Source of the DNA: Balneolaceae bacterium
GTDB taxonomy: Bacteria; Bacteroidota; Rhodothermia; Balneolales; Balneolaceae
NCBI GenBank assembly: GCA_007123985.1
Contig: SLGA01000040.1
Span: 1-10,195 of the forward strand
Direction of reading: 5' to 3'
DNA length: 10,195 bases
Position numbers and translations under genes: made by a program. Below, in pieces: positions 1 through 8,191 of this stretch (position 1 is its first letter; each line of letters begins with the position of its first letter). The notes under the pieces were generated by a model. It searched no databases. It was given only the letters and a program-made list of their open reading frames with translations, and was not told where the DNA came from.

Positions 1-53
1 AATAAAAAAAAATAATGATATAGTTAGTGAGATTAACAACTACAGGTATCTAT

Positions 54-2279
54 ATGTCAGACGCTTTTATAAATAATACCGTATCTGAAAAAGAAATTAA
101 AAATCCCGAAACCAGCGAAAGAAAAAAATACGGGACTTTTGCCGGGGTATTTGTACCCACTCTGCTCACTATTCTTGGGGTAATTCTATTTTTAAGACAG
201 GGATGGGTTATCGGTAATGCCGGTCTTTTAGGTGGTATAGGCATTATTTTTATTGCTTTTATTATTGTGACATTTACAGCGTTATCGATGTCCTGCATTA
301 CAACGAATATCAGAATCCGTGCTGGCGGGGCTTATTCCATTATTTCTCAATCACTTGGTTTGGAGGTTGGTGGCAGTGTTGGTATTCCTCTATATCTCGC
401 ACAAACTTTTGCCATTACACTTTATATTTTTGGTTTCAGAGAGGGCTGGCTCTATATATTTCCTGATCACCCTGCCATTCTTGTGGATCTCACGGTTTTT
501 GGTGTACTATTTTTGGTTGCATTTGTGAGCGCCAGCCTTGCATTCAGGGTACAATATCTCATTCTTGCTGTTATAATTGCTGCAGTACTATCTGTAGCGG
601 GTAGTATTTTTACCGGCGTTATGGAACATGAAGTTTTCTGGATGGGTGAATTTCCGGGTGCTCCTGAGGATGGATTTCCAGGTGTAAGTTTTTGGGTGGT
701 GTTTGCAGTCTTTTTTCCTGCGGCAACTGGTATTATGGCGGGTGCAAATATGTCTGGAGAGTTAAGTAATCCCCGAAGAAGTATCCCTCTTGGTACAATA
801 TCAGCCATTGTTATCAGCTTTTTTATTTACATGGCTTCAGCATACTGGCTTTCAAGAGTGGCTACTCCTGAGGAACTGCTGACGAACTATAATATTATGA
901 TCGATAAAGCCCTCTGGGGCCCTGCTGTGCTTGCGGGTTTATTGGGAGCCACCTTTTCTTCCGCACTTGCCTCAATTGTAGGAGGACCAAGAATTTTGCA
1001 GGCACTTGGAGATCATAAAATCTTCCCGGGGGGTGGTTTCTTTTCAAAACTTTCAAAAAACGGTGAACCAAGAAATGCCATTCTGATAACAGGTTGCATT
1101 GTACTCGCAACGTTGATGCTGCGCGATCTTAATACCATTGCTCCGCTGATCACAATGTTTTTTCTGATTACGTACATGATGATTAATCTTGTGGTATTTA
1201 TCGAGCAAAGAATGGATATGATCAGTTTCAGGCCTACCTTCCCAATACCAAAATTTGTGCCTGCAATTGGTACAATTGGCTGTTTATTTACGATGATTAT
1301 CATCAACCCCTGGCTTGGCCTGGTGGCAATTGGTGTTGTACTTGCTGTATATCTTTATCTTACAAATCGTAAGCTGAACGTTCCCTACGGAGACATGCGG
1401 AGCGGACTTTTTGTGTCTTTAGCAGAGTGGGCAGCAAAACGTGTGTCTTTGCTGCCCGAAAATAATGAACGTGCCTGGAAAGCCAACCTCCTTGTGCCTG
1501 TAAGAAGTGCCCGGGAACTACGTGGCAGTTTTAGTCTGATTCGAAGCCTTGTATTCCCGAGAGGTTCTGTTAAACTGGTGGGAATAGCTTCCGATTCCAA
1601 TAAAGAAACACTGAGGGAATCACTTATTAATTTATCCTCTGCTTTTTTAAAAGAGAACATCTATACACGTTGGTCTGTAATTGAATCAGATAACTACACC
1701 GACTCTGTTTTAAACTCACTCCAAACACTTCAGGGCACCTTTTTTAAGCCAAATATCCTCTTTCTTCGTTTGCCTTCAGAAAAACGATTCGATCCGGAAA
1801 TTCACAATATTTTAAATAAAGCAAGAGCTAATAGAATGGGAGTTCAACTGTATGTTGAAGATTCAGTTGCAAATCTAGGTCGAAGTGCATCGATTAATGT
1901 TTGGCTTCGGGAAAAAAGTCCACACTGGGATATCAGCATGGATCTTGGAAATGTGGACCTTGCACTTCTATCGGCACATAAACTACAACTAAACTGGAAA
2001 GCTGATCTAAGAGTTATTACGGTAGTAGATGAAAAGGAGATTGAAAATGCCTACAACTATCTTGAAAACCTGTTAAGTGTGGCACGTCTTAAAGACGCAA
2101 CCCCGCATGTTGAAGCAGGGGCATTCAAAGATGCGCTTAAAAATGCACCTCAGGCTGATGTTGATTTTTTTGGCCTCCCTGATGACCCTGATCTTGATGA
2201 ACTCCGATCGTTTGTTGAGATTACAAAATCGGCCTGTGTTTTTGTTGCAGATTCAGGCAGTGAAAATATATTGGCATAA
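54..2279 (+). CDS. SLC12-family cation-chloride cotransporter
   Basis: Inner-membrane transporter expected to move chloride together with Na+ and/or K+. From the ATG at 54 it is 741 residues: about 12 membrane segments (roughly 29-436) followed by a soluble C-terminal domain of about 270 residues. Family signatures are clear: RAGGAYSIISQSLG (89-102), then GGSVG (106-110), FFPAATGIMAGANMSGEL (220-237) and ATFSSALAS (299-307). Residues matching the NKCC ion sites are present: W51 in segment 1, Y124 in segment 3, S302/S303 in segment 8 and Y374 in segment 10. This favours a Na+-coupled type over the KCC type. The C-terminal domain has the stretch around INVWLRE and DLGNVDLALLSAHKL, as in eukaryotic relatives. 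An in-frame GTG at 27 would add nine residues, but the ATG is preferred because AGG lies seven bases upstream and MSDAF is a natural N-terminus. The ion set is inferred, not shown. Confidence 0.9.
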   Translation: MSDAFINNTVSEKEIKNPETSERKKYGTFAGVFVPTLLTILGVILFLRQGWVIGNAGLLGGIGIIFIAFIIVTFTALSMSCITTNIRIRAGGAYSIISQSLGLEVGGSVGIPLYLAQTFAITLYIFGFREGWLYIFPDHPAILVDLTVFGVLFLVAFVSASLAFRVQYLILAVIIAAVLSVAGSIFTGVMEHEVFWMGEFPGAPEDGFPGVSFWVVFAVFFPAATGIMAGANMSGELSNPRRSIPLGTISAIVISFFIYMASAYWLSRVATPEELLTNYNIMIDKALWGPAVLAGLLGATFSSALASIVGGPRILQALGDHKIFPGGGFFSKLSKNGEPRNAILITGCIVLATLMLRDLNTIAPLITMFFLITYMMINLVVFIEQRMDMISFRPTFPIPKFVPAIGTIGCLFTMIIINPWLGLVAIGVVLAVYLYLTNRKLNVPYGDMRSGLFVSLAEWAAKRVSLLPENNERAWKANLLVPVRSARELRGSFSLIRSLVFPRGSVKLVGIASDSNKETLRESLINLSSAFLKENIYTRWSVIESDNYTDSVLNSLQTLQGTFFKPNILFLRLPSEKRFDPEIHNILNKARANRMGVQLYVEDSVANLGRSASINVWLREKSPHWDISMDLGNVDLALLSAHKLQLNWKADLRVITVVDEKEIENAYNYLENLLSVARLKDATPHVEAGAFKDALKNAPQADVDFFGLPDDPDLDELRSFVEITKSACVFVADSGSENILA

Positions 2280-2292
2280 ATCAAATCTTAAA

Positions 2293-2304
2293 TTGTATAT
2301 ACAA
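2293..2304. repeat. 12-base perfect palindrome between two genes
   Basis: TTGTATATACAA is a perfect inverted repeat in the 30-base gap between the SLC12 gene and the NTF2-like gene, ending five bases before the ATG of the latter. It could be a small operator or could affect ribosome access to the downstream start. It is too AT-rich and short for a terminator. Chance occurrence in AT-rich spacer DNA is possible. Confidence 0.3.
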
Positions 2305-2309
2305 ATAGA

Positions 2310-2771
2310 ATGAATAAGTTAACATTACTACCTTTGCTTTTTATATTTCTGACGCAGTTATTTGTTCTCAACGAACAAAAGGATTACAGTAATACCCAAT
2401 CCTTACTTGAACAGTTACTTATTGAATTTTTGAATGGAGCTTCAGTAAACAGCTTTGAAATTCACAACAACTTCTGGGCTGATGATCTGATATACACAAG
2501 CGCAGCCGGCGAGCGGTTTGGAAAGTCAGAGATTATGGCCGGGCTCTCCACAGATGAAACTGATTCTGAGCCTCCATCAGCCATGTATAGTGCAGAAGAT
2601 CTTCAGATTCAGGTGTATGATGATATGGCGATTGTGGCTTTCAGGCTGGTGGCAGAAATCTCGGATTTGGGCGGTGAAACAGAAACGATGAATTTCTTTA
2701 ATACGGGTACATTTCTTAATAGAGGCGGTGAGTGGCGCGCAGTGGCCTGGCAGGCTACCCGTATCCATTAG
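2310..2771 (+). CDS. Secreted NTF2-like (SnoaL/DUF4440) protein
   Basis: Small exported protein of 153 residues whose function is not known. Residues 1-20 form a hydrophobic signal peptide with Lys3 near the front; there is no lipobox cysteine. The rest fits the NTF2-like cone fold of the SnoaL/DUF4440 type: an N-terminal helix (about 27-45), then FWADDLIYTSAAGERFGKSE (55-74), a pattern common in this family, then beta strands with VYDDMAIVAFRL and FFNTGTFLNRGGEWRAVAWQ near the end. Such domains bind small ligands or act as isomerases, and many have no assigned role. It starts 30 bases after the SLC12 gene and may share its transcript. No Shine-Dalgarno is visible before the ATG. Its TAG stop overlaps the stop of the convergent antiporter gene. 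Confidence 0.75.
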   Translation: MNKLTLLPLLFIFLTQLFVLNEQKDYSNTQSLLEQLLIEFLNGASVNSFEIHNNFWADDLIYTSAAGERFGKSEIMAGLSTDETDSEPPSAMYSAEDLQIQVYDDMAIVAFRLVAEISDLGGETETMNFFNTGTFLNRGGEWRAVAWQATRIH

Positions 2772-4132
2772 TGCATCCAGTAGCCAAGAACAATATAGAT
2801 TACAAAACTAATTGAAGCTGCAAGAAGTGCATACGGCAGCTGTGTTAAAGCGTGGGCCATATTGTTGCAGCCGGTTGCTGCAGAAGAAAGTACTGTTGAA
2901 TCCCCGTAAAAACAGGAGTGTGAACCAAACGCCCCGGCCGATATTACAGCACCCGTAGCCAGCCAGATATTTACATCCATTGTAATCGCAAGCGGTACAA
3001 TAATAGGCAGTGTAATGGCATAAACTCCCCAAAAAGAACCCGTTGCAAAGGTGATGAGAGAGAGTGATATAAATGCAACTGCAGGAAGCCACTGTTGGCT
3101 CAACACGGGTGAAACCACTTCAATCACATACTCGGTAAGACCAAGACCATCGTTTACATCTTTCAGTACAAACGACATCAGTATAATGGCAAGTGTGTAC
3201 ACCATCTCTTTAAATCCTCGAAATGATTGCCCGACCAGTTTAAAGAAACCAACCATCCTCCGGATCAGTGAAAACCAAATCACGGAAAAAAACAGGCTGT
3301 ATACAATGCCTTTTAGTGCATCAACCTCAAAATAGATTGTTGCACCCACCAGTACAATTATTGGTAAAATAAAATCTGCCATCATCGGCTTCATGCCTTC
3401 TGCCTCTTTTATCTCCATCCCGATATTTCCTGACTTGGGAGGAGCCAATTTTCCTGATTCTTCTGCACGCTGATCCGCTTTTTTCATCGGCCCAATAGAG
3501 GGAATCCATTTCAAAGCAACCAGTGGCACGATGATAATTGCCACCCATGCATAGATTAGATACGGTATTACATTGAGATAGCCCGCTAGGCCCTGTCCCG
3601 TCGGTACTACTTCTGTTACCTCTAACAAACCGGATATATAGATTGCCCATGTAGATAACGGTACCAAAACGCAGATTGGAGCCGCAGTAGAATCGACCAC
3701 ATAAGCCAGTTTTTCTCTGGAGATGTTAAACCTGTCGGTTACTTTCTGCATCGAATTACCTACGGTAAGTGCGTTCAGATAATCATCAATAAAAATAAGA
3801 AGTCCCATAAACCACGTTGCAAGCAGTGCGCTGCGTCCGCTGTTTACGTATTTAAGAAGAAAATTGGCAAACGCCCTGGCACCTCCCGTGTGTACGAGAA
3901 TCTGTATCAAAGAACCAAAGAGACCGCATACCAACACGATCCACCCAATGGTTTCGTATGTCATCTGATTGTAAAGGCTATCAGCAAAGGCACTTACAAA
4001 TTCAAATTTGTACAAAATCACAAATCCAGCCAGAGAACCTACTAAAAGTGCCTCAAAGGTTTTATGTGTTTTTAGCGCATAGAGTATAACAACCAGCGCC
4101 GGTATCAGAGATATGATGCCGTAATGTTCCAT
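2768..4132 (-). CDS. NhaC-family Na+/H+ antiporter
   Basis: Inner-membrane protein of 454 residues with about 12 hydrophobic segments and one long hydrophilic loop (about 212-250). It belongs to the NhaC/ion-transporter superfamily, whose members usually exchange Na+ for H+, though some relatives exchange organic anions or amino acids. Visible signatures: IDDYLNALTVG (115-125), with the acidic pair D116/D117 in a membrane segment; DSTAAPICVLVPLSTW (147-162), the helix-break motif; FATGSFWGVYAITLP (362-376); and FGSHSCFYGDSTVLSS (402-417), with D411, followed by TQLPYAL, a typical C-terminal family motif. It is the last gene of the four-gene minus-strand operon, starting only three bases after the serine hydrolase stop. 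In this operon it may handle Na+/pH balance during amine breakdown or move a charged pathway compound; the substrate cannot be told from sequence. Confidence 0.85.
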   Translation of the reverse strand: MEHYGIISLIPALVVILYALKTHKTFEALLVGSLAGFVILYKFEFVSAFADSLYNQMTYETIGWIVLVCGLFGSLIQILVHTGGARAFANFLLKYVNSGRSALLATWFMGLLIFIDDYLNALTVGNSMQKVTDRFNISREKLAYVVDSTAAPICVLVPLSTWAIYISGLLEVTEVVPTGQGLAGYLNVIPYLIYAWVAIIIVPLVALKWIPSIGPMKKADQRAEESGKLAPPKSGNIGMEIKEAEGMKPMMADFILPIIVLVGATIYFEVDALKGIVYSLFFSVIWFSLIRRMVGFFKLVGQSFRGFKEMVYTLAIILMSFVLKDVNDGLGLTEYVIEVVSPVLSQQWLPAVAFISLSLITFATGSFWGVYAITLPIIVPLAITMDVNIWLATGAVISAGAFGSHSCFYGDSTVLSSAATGCNNMAHALTQLPYALLAASISFVIYIVLGYWMH

Positions 4133-4135
4133 CCG

Positions 4136-5434
4136 TTAGTTCGCTTCCCTTTCAAGAAGCAACGGATAGAAAATATCGAATACTGCCGTTTCCATAGCAT
4201 AGAATGCAGTGTTTTCGGCATACTCAAATGGCCTGTTGCTGCCGTTTGTGATGAAAATAACTCCGGAACCTGTATCGGGATCTATGTACATATCACTCAG
4301 CAAGCCGTAGGCAATTCCCGCATGGCCAAACATGGTACGATCGGGAAAAATAACATCCTTACCATCCCGGTTTGTTATCAGATGAATTCCCAGTCCGTAT
4401 GCCATCCAGAAATCATCCCAGGTATCTCCGTTTGTTTCGTTATAGATCCAGTTTGGCCGTGTCATTTCATCGAGTGTGGCCCCTTGCAGTATTTGTACAC
4501 CTTGCCATTCACCGCCATTCATCAGTGTAAGTGCAAGCGTGGTTAGCGATTCAGTATCAATTCTAAGATTTCCCTGCGGACCGTAAATCAGCCCGTTTGT
4601 ACCCGGTTCGTAACCCTCAGGAGCTCTTTCCTGCGGCTGTGATTCACCATAGTAATCAACTTGAGGTGTCCAGAATCCGTCCTGTAAACGGTACAGAGCG
4701 GCAAACTCTTCGGGAGAAAAATCTGTGACATTAAATGAGGCATTCATACCAAGAGGCTCAAAAATATGCTCATTTGTGTAGTGATCGAACCGCTGGCCGG
4801 AGATCAATTCCACAACAGTTGCTACAAGAGACCAGGCTGCATTACTGTATGAGAAAAACTCTTTCGGTGGGTGATCGGCAAACATATCTTCTGAATAATA
4901 TCCACCATCAGGTGAAAATAGCTCACGAATTTCAAGATTTTCGCTGAACATATCGCTGATGAAATTTCCATAACCCTCTCCATCACGAATTCCCGAAGTG
5001 TGCCCCAGCAGATGGCGTAATGTAATGACTTCATCAGGTTGATTGGGATTTCGTAATTCCCAGCCAAGATAATTGCTTATATCCGCATCGATATCCACCA
5101 GATCCTGCTCGGCAAGCTGCATTAACGCAATTGTTGAGACTGTTTTTGTGATGGAAGCAATACGAAAAACGGAGTTTCGGGTGAGCTCACGCTCTGTTTC
5201 ATAAACCGCATACCCGAAGGTTCCTTCGTAAGCAACTTCGTTGTTGGCAATCAACACAACCGAGAGCCCCATCAGACCATACTCATCCACAACCTGCTGA
5301 AGCTGCTGTTCGACACTTAATTCTTCATCATTTAGATGATTTGATGATTCAGATTCACCGGCTGTGTTCTGATCACATCCAGAAATCAATATTATAAGTA
5401 CCAACAGTATCGTACTGTATGTTCGTATAAACAT
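4136..5434 (-). CDS. Lipoprotein serine hydrolase, class C beta-lactamase fold (S12 type)
   Basis: Exported, lipid-anchored serine hydrolase of 432 residues. The N-terminus is a hydrophobic signal ending in the lipobox LISGC (16-20), so Cys20 is the predicted lipidated residue, with Asp at +2. The catalytic triad motifs of the beta-lactamase/DD-peptidase (PF00144) family are all present: SITK (94-97, nucleophile Ser94 and Lys97), YSN (196-198) and HAG (371-373). HLLGHTSGI (141-149) and IFEPLGM (224-230) are also typical of the family. Relatives include DD-carboxypeptidases, D-aminopeptidases and esterases, so the substrate is open; a true antibiotic-degrading lactamase is less likely given this operon. 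It sits 32 bases after the deiminase gene and three bases before the antiporter gene. No Shine-Dalgarno is seen; the ATG is set by the signal peptide. Confidence 0.85.
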   Translation of the reverse strand: MFIRTYSTILLVLIILISGCDQNTAGESESSNHLNDEELSVEQQLQQVVDEYGLMGLSVVLIANNEVAYEGTFGYAVYETERELTRNSVFRIASITKTVSTIALMQLAEQDLVDIDADISNYLGWELRNPNQPDEVITLRHLLGHTSGIRDGEGYGNFISDMFSENLEIRELFSPDGGYYSEDMFADHPPKEFFSYSNAAWSLVATVVELISGQRFDHYTNEHIFEPLGMNASFNVTDFSPEEFAALYRLQDGFWTPQVDYYGESQPQERAPEGYEPGTNGLIYGPQGNLRIDTESLTTLALTLMNGGEWQGVQILQGATLDEMTRPNWIYNETNGDTWDDFWMAYGLGIHLITNRDGKDVIFPDRTMFGHAGIAYGLLSDMYIDPDTGSGVIFITNGSNRPFEYAENTAFYAMETAVFDIFYPLLLEREAN

Positions 5435-5466
5435 ATTTGGATTATTTTGTGAACGATGAAAAGCAA

Positions 5467-6816
5467 TTACATTTCTGCTTCATAGGGATATTCAACATCA
5501 GAGGAAATTGGTTGGTGTAGTGTTACGCAATGAAGCCCGCCTCCCCCGAGATTTACAGGAATGGCATTCACCATCACAATATTTCTGCCTGGAAAAACCT
5601 GTTCGAGTATCTGCCTTGCCTCCTCATCTCTTTCTCTGATGACTGCATCCATACCCTCTTCCCAGTATTTCTGCCCGATAACCACGCCGGGTGTAATCAC
5701 AAAGTTGAGATAGCTGGCTGCAGCTATTACGTGTATTTCTTCACCAACGGGAAATTCATGACCATCTGCATAATCGAGTGTACTGATGTAATCATACACA
5801 TAATCCCCGGGATTCATTGTATGTACAAGTGATCGGGTAAGCGGCATTCGTATGATCTCAAAAGGGTACCCATCCTGATCGACAGAATTCCTCAGGATCT
5901 CATAATTTACTTCCATCCGTTCATGATTTTCCTGTGCGATGGGATCACCCTCAAGGTCTTCTTCAGGAATGTATCCCAGCAGAATGGTGCGTTCATCCGC
6001 GAAACGCGCAAACTCGTCGATATGTCCGTTTGTGGTGACAACTGTGTAGGCTTCCACTCCTTCGTGGGTCATAAGCGGACCAAGAAATGTGTGTTGATCA
6101 TCAATAATGCCTTCTTCAAGCCAAATTACATTGGTTACACCGAGTACGCGCTCAAACTCAGCTTCCATCTCTTCACGGGTCATACCGGGATTTCTCCCCT
6201 CCTCTACTGCTGCGGTAAGCAATAATGTGCCTTTCCCGTTTACTTCGCGGTTGCCGCCTTCGCTGATCAGCTCGGATTCAATAACCGGCATTTTCAGATG
6301 TATCCCGAGATTTCTTGCAAAAAGTGCATCCACCTCTATTTCTTCATCATCCGGGGTTGAGTAGCCCCAGGCATCGAACCGGAAATTCACAACGGCCATT
6401 TCACCGGATTGAAGTTCCACGAAAGCGGGGCCGGTATCACGCACCCACCATTCGTAGTAGGGTACAATATGGAGACTCACCATGTCCGGCGAGTTGATAG
6501 CTTCATCAATCATATTTTGCGCGCGTTCTTTCAGCTCTTCATCAAAAACGGCAATACGTACCTCCTGGCCCGATTCGGCAACCGCTTCAATCACCTGAAG
6601 CATCACCTCTTCGTTCGACATTCCGGTTTTATGTTCAACATGAGGCCAGTTAATCCAAAGCGCCTCCTGGTCTTCGAACTCGGCGGGCTGGCGTTGAACA
6701 AATATTTCCGCTCCGGGAATTTGTTGATCTGCACACCCCTGTAAAAACAGGAATGCGCAGATTATCAACACTGAGGTTACGGTTGATAGTTTAAACTGCT
6801 GTAAGTAGTTCTTCAT
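5467..6816 (-). CDS. Exported lipoprotein of the agmatine/peptidylarginine deiminase family
   Basis: Guanidino-group-modifying enzyme (PF04371, PAD_porph) expected to hydrolyse a guanidine to a ureido group and ammonia. It has 449 residues. A signal peptide ends in the lipobox LQGC (25-28), so it is probably anchored at the cell envelope by Cys28. Catalytic motifs of the family are intact: WWVRDTGPAF (123-132, Asp127), SEGGNRE (185-191), TNGHIDEFARF (262-272, His265 and Asp267) and LGGGGLHCVT (423-432, nucleophile Cys430). The mature part, about 420 residues, is longer than cytosolic agmatine deiminases (about 350-380), with extra sequence between the His/Asp and Cys motifs. Agmatine, free arginine, or arginine in peptides (as in Porphyromonas PPAD) are all possible substrates. 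The start overlaps the aminotransferase end by 26 bases, so the two are almost certainly co-transcribed. No Shine-Dalgarno is visible; A/T-rich leader. Confidence 0.87.
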   Translation of the reverse strand: MKNYLQQFKLSTVTSVLIICAFLFLQGCADQQIPGAEIFVQRQPAEFEDQEALWINWPHVEHKTGMSNEEVMLQVIEAVAESGQEVRIAVFDEELKERAQNMIDEAINSPDMVSLHIVPYYEWWVRDTGPAFVELQSGEMAVVNFRFDAWGYSTPDDEEIEVDALFARNLGIHLKMPVIESELISEGGNREVNGKGTLLLTAAVEEGRNPGMTREEMEAEFERVLGVTNVIWLEEGIIDDQHTFLGPLMTHEGVEAYTVVTTNGHIDEFARFADERTILLGYIPEEDLEGDPIAQENHERMEVNYEILRNSVDQDGYPFEIIRMPLTRSLVHTMNPGDYVYDYISTLDYADGHEFPVGEEIHVIAAASYLNFVITPGVVIGQKYWEEGMDAVIRERDEEARQILEQVFPGRNIVMVNAIPVNLGGGGLHCVTLHQPISSDVEYPYEAEM

Positions 6817-8191
6817 TTTTTAGTTCACTTATGGTTGCCTCTAAACTTTCCCTTACAATTGCCACGGTTTGGTTAATAGCTTCTTCATCAAACGTTAAGG
6901 GTGGTGAAAAAACACAAAGCGGGGTTATGGGTCTCATCATGAGACCTCTCTTTTTGCAGTGCTGATATACCCGTTTTGAAATATTCAGATCAAAATCGAA
7001 CATCGTTTTTGTGGATTTATCCTGCACAAGTTCCAGACACATCATATAATGGCTGCCCCGTACATCACCTACAATTTCATAATCGGCAAGCGATTTTAGC
7101 TGTTCTTCGAAATAGGGACCCCATTTCTTTACATGCTCACAAAAACCGTCTCTTTCAAGAATCTCAATATTTTTGAGGCCGGCAGCACAAGCAAGCGGAT
7201 GCCCGGAGTAGGTAAACCCATGTGTAAGACTTGGATTTTCCTTTTTGGGAATACTAATCACATCATGAATTTCATCCGAAACCATAGTGGCTCCAAGCGG
7301 AACATATCCGGAAGAAATTCCCTTTGCGAGCACCAGCATATCCGGCTCAATTTCAAACATCTCTTTTGATGTTATCATATGGCCAAGACGGCCAAATGCT
7401 GTTACAACTTCATCTGAGATATATAAGATTTCATATTTCCTGCAAATTTCATGGCTGCGTTTTTGATAACCTGCAGGAGGTACAATTACACCACCCGCAC
7501 CAAGTATAGGCTCTGCAATAAATGCAGCGATATTTTCCGGCCCTATTTCAAAAATTTTCTGTTCCATCTCTTCCATCAGAAAATCACAAAACTCCTCCTC
7601 GCTCATTTCTGCACCGTTTCTGTAGTAGTAAGGTGCAGTAAGGTAGTGAACCAGACCGGGTGCCAGATCAAAACCGTGATGAGTTATCTTAATTCCCGTA
7701 AGGGTGTGCGCCAGATAGGTGCTTCCGTGATAGCCAAGTTCTCTGCTAAGAATTTTTTTCTTTTTGGGCATCCCCTTCATGTTGAAGTAGTAGTGAGCCA
7801 GCCGTATTGCTGTATCGTTGGCTACCGATCCACCTGTGCCAAAAAATGTGTGATTCAGGGTGCCCGGAGCAAGTTCAGCAAGCTTTGCTGCAAGCTCTGC
7901 AGCCGGAATAGATGAGGCGTTTTCAAACGTATTAAAATAGGCCAGATTTTTGGCCTGTTCGTGAATAGCTGATGCAAGCTCTTCATTACCATGACCAATA
8001 TTTACGCACCACAGACCGGCCATTCCGTCCAGGTATTGGTTTCCGTCGATATCTTTAATAAAATGCCCTTTTGCACTTGTAAATATCGTGGAGCCTTCAT
8101 GCTTAAAATTGTGAAAATTCGCGTACGGATGGATCACATGATCGCGATCTTTTTCCCACGCTGTGCGATTGTCTTTACTCAAAATTTGCAA
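6791..8191 (-). CDS. Class III PLP aminotransferase (putrescine/omega-amine:pyruvate type)
   Basis: Cytosolic PLP enzyme of about 463-466 residues that moves an amino group, often from a terminal amine such as putrescine or beta-alanine, to pyruvate. The sequence resembles Pseudomonas SpuC through most of its length. Motifs: LDGMAGLWCVNIGHG (54-68), GYHGSTYLA (153-161), AAFIAEPILGAGGVIVPPAG (222-241), ISDEVVTAFGRLG (258-270, Asp260 for the PLP ring nitrogen), AKGISSGYVPLGA (289-301, Lys290 forms the Schiff base) and GFTYSGHPLACAAGL. Where SpuC-like enzymes have GSE, this protein has GSV (122-124). No ATG is available: the start must be TTG, either at 8191 or nine bases later at 8182, and an in-frame stop lies just upstream. 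It is the first gene of the minus-strand operon and is divergent from the Lrp gene. The exact amine donor cannot be fixed. Confidence 0.9.
   Translation of the reverse strand: MQILSKDNRTAWEKDRDHVIHPYANFHNFKHEGSTIFTSAKGHFIKDIDGNQYLDGMAGLWCVNIGHGNEELASAIHEQAKNLAYFNTFENASSIPAAELAAKLAELAPGTLNHTFFGTGGSVANDTAIRLAHYYFNMKGMPKKKKILSRELGYHGSTYLAHTLTGIKITHHGFDLAPGLVHYLTAPYYYRNGAEMSEEEFCDFLMEEMEQKIFEIGPENIAAFIAEPILGAGGVIVPPAGYQKRSHEICRKYEILYISDEVVTAFGRLGHMITSKEMFEIEPDMLVLAKGISSGYVPLGATMVSDEIHDVISIPKKENPSLTHGFTYSGHPLACAAGLKNIEILERDGFCEHVKKWGPYFEEQLKSLADYEIVGDVRGSHYMMCLELVQDKSTKTMFDFDLNISKRVYQHCKKRGLMMRPITPLCVFSPPLTFDEEAINQTVAIVRESLEATISELKNEELLTAV

Noticed and set aside
27..53. GTG start at 27 extending the SLC12 protein by nine residues
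   Set aside because: The ATG at 54 has an AGG seven bases upstream and gives a typical N-terminus; the extension has no recognisable feature.
2280..2288. ATCAAATCT after the SLC12 stop recurs at 9999-10007 after the carbamoylase stop
   Set aside because: Nine AT-rich bases shared by two short gaps are expected by chance, and nothing around them matches.
4124..4546. Plus-strand open frame of 140 codons opposite the serine hydrolase
   Set aside because: It lies antisense to a gene with intact catalytic motifs, and its translation shows no family pattern. The same holds for other open frames opposite the named genes, including 7451-7915 and 467-808.
4136..5434. Antibiotic-resistance beta-lactamase
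   Set aside because: SxxK, YxN and HxG motifs are shared by many peptidases and esterases; operon context and lipid anchoring do not point to resistance.
5467..6816. Calling the gene aguA outright
   Set aside because: The lipoprotein signal, extra length and PPAD-like alternative leave the substrate unsettled, so no symbol was given.
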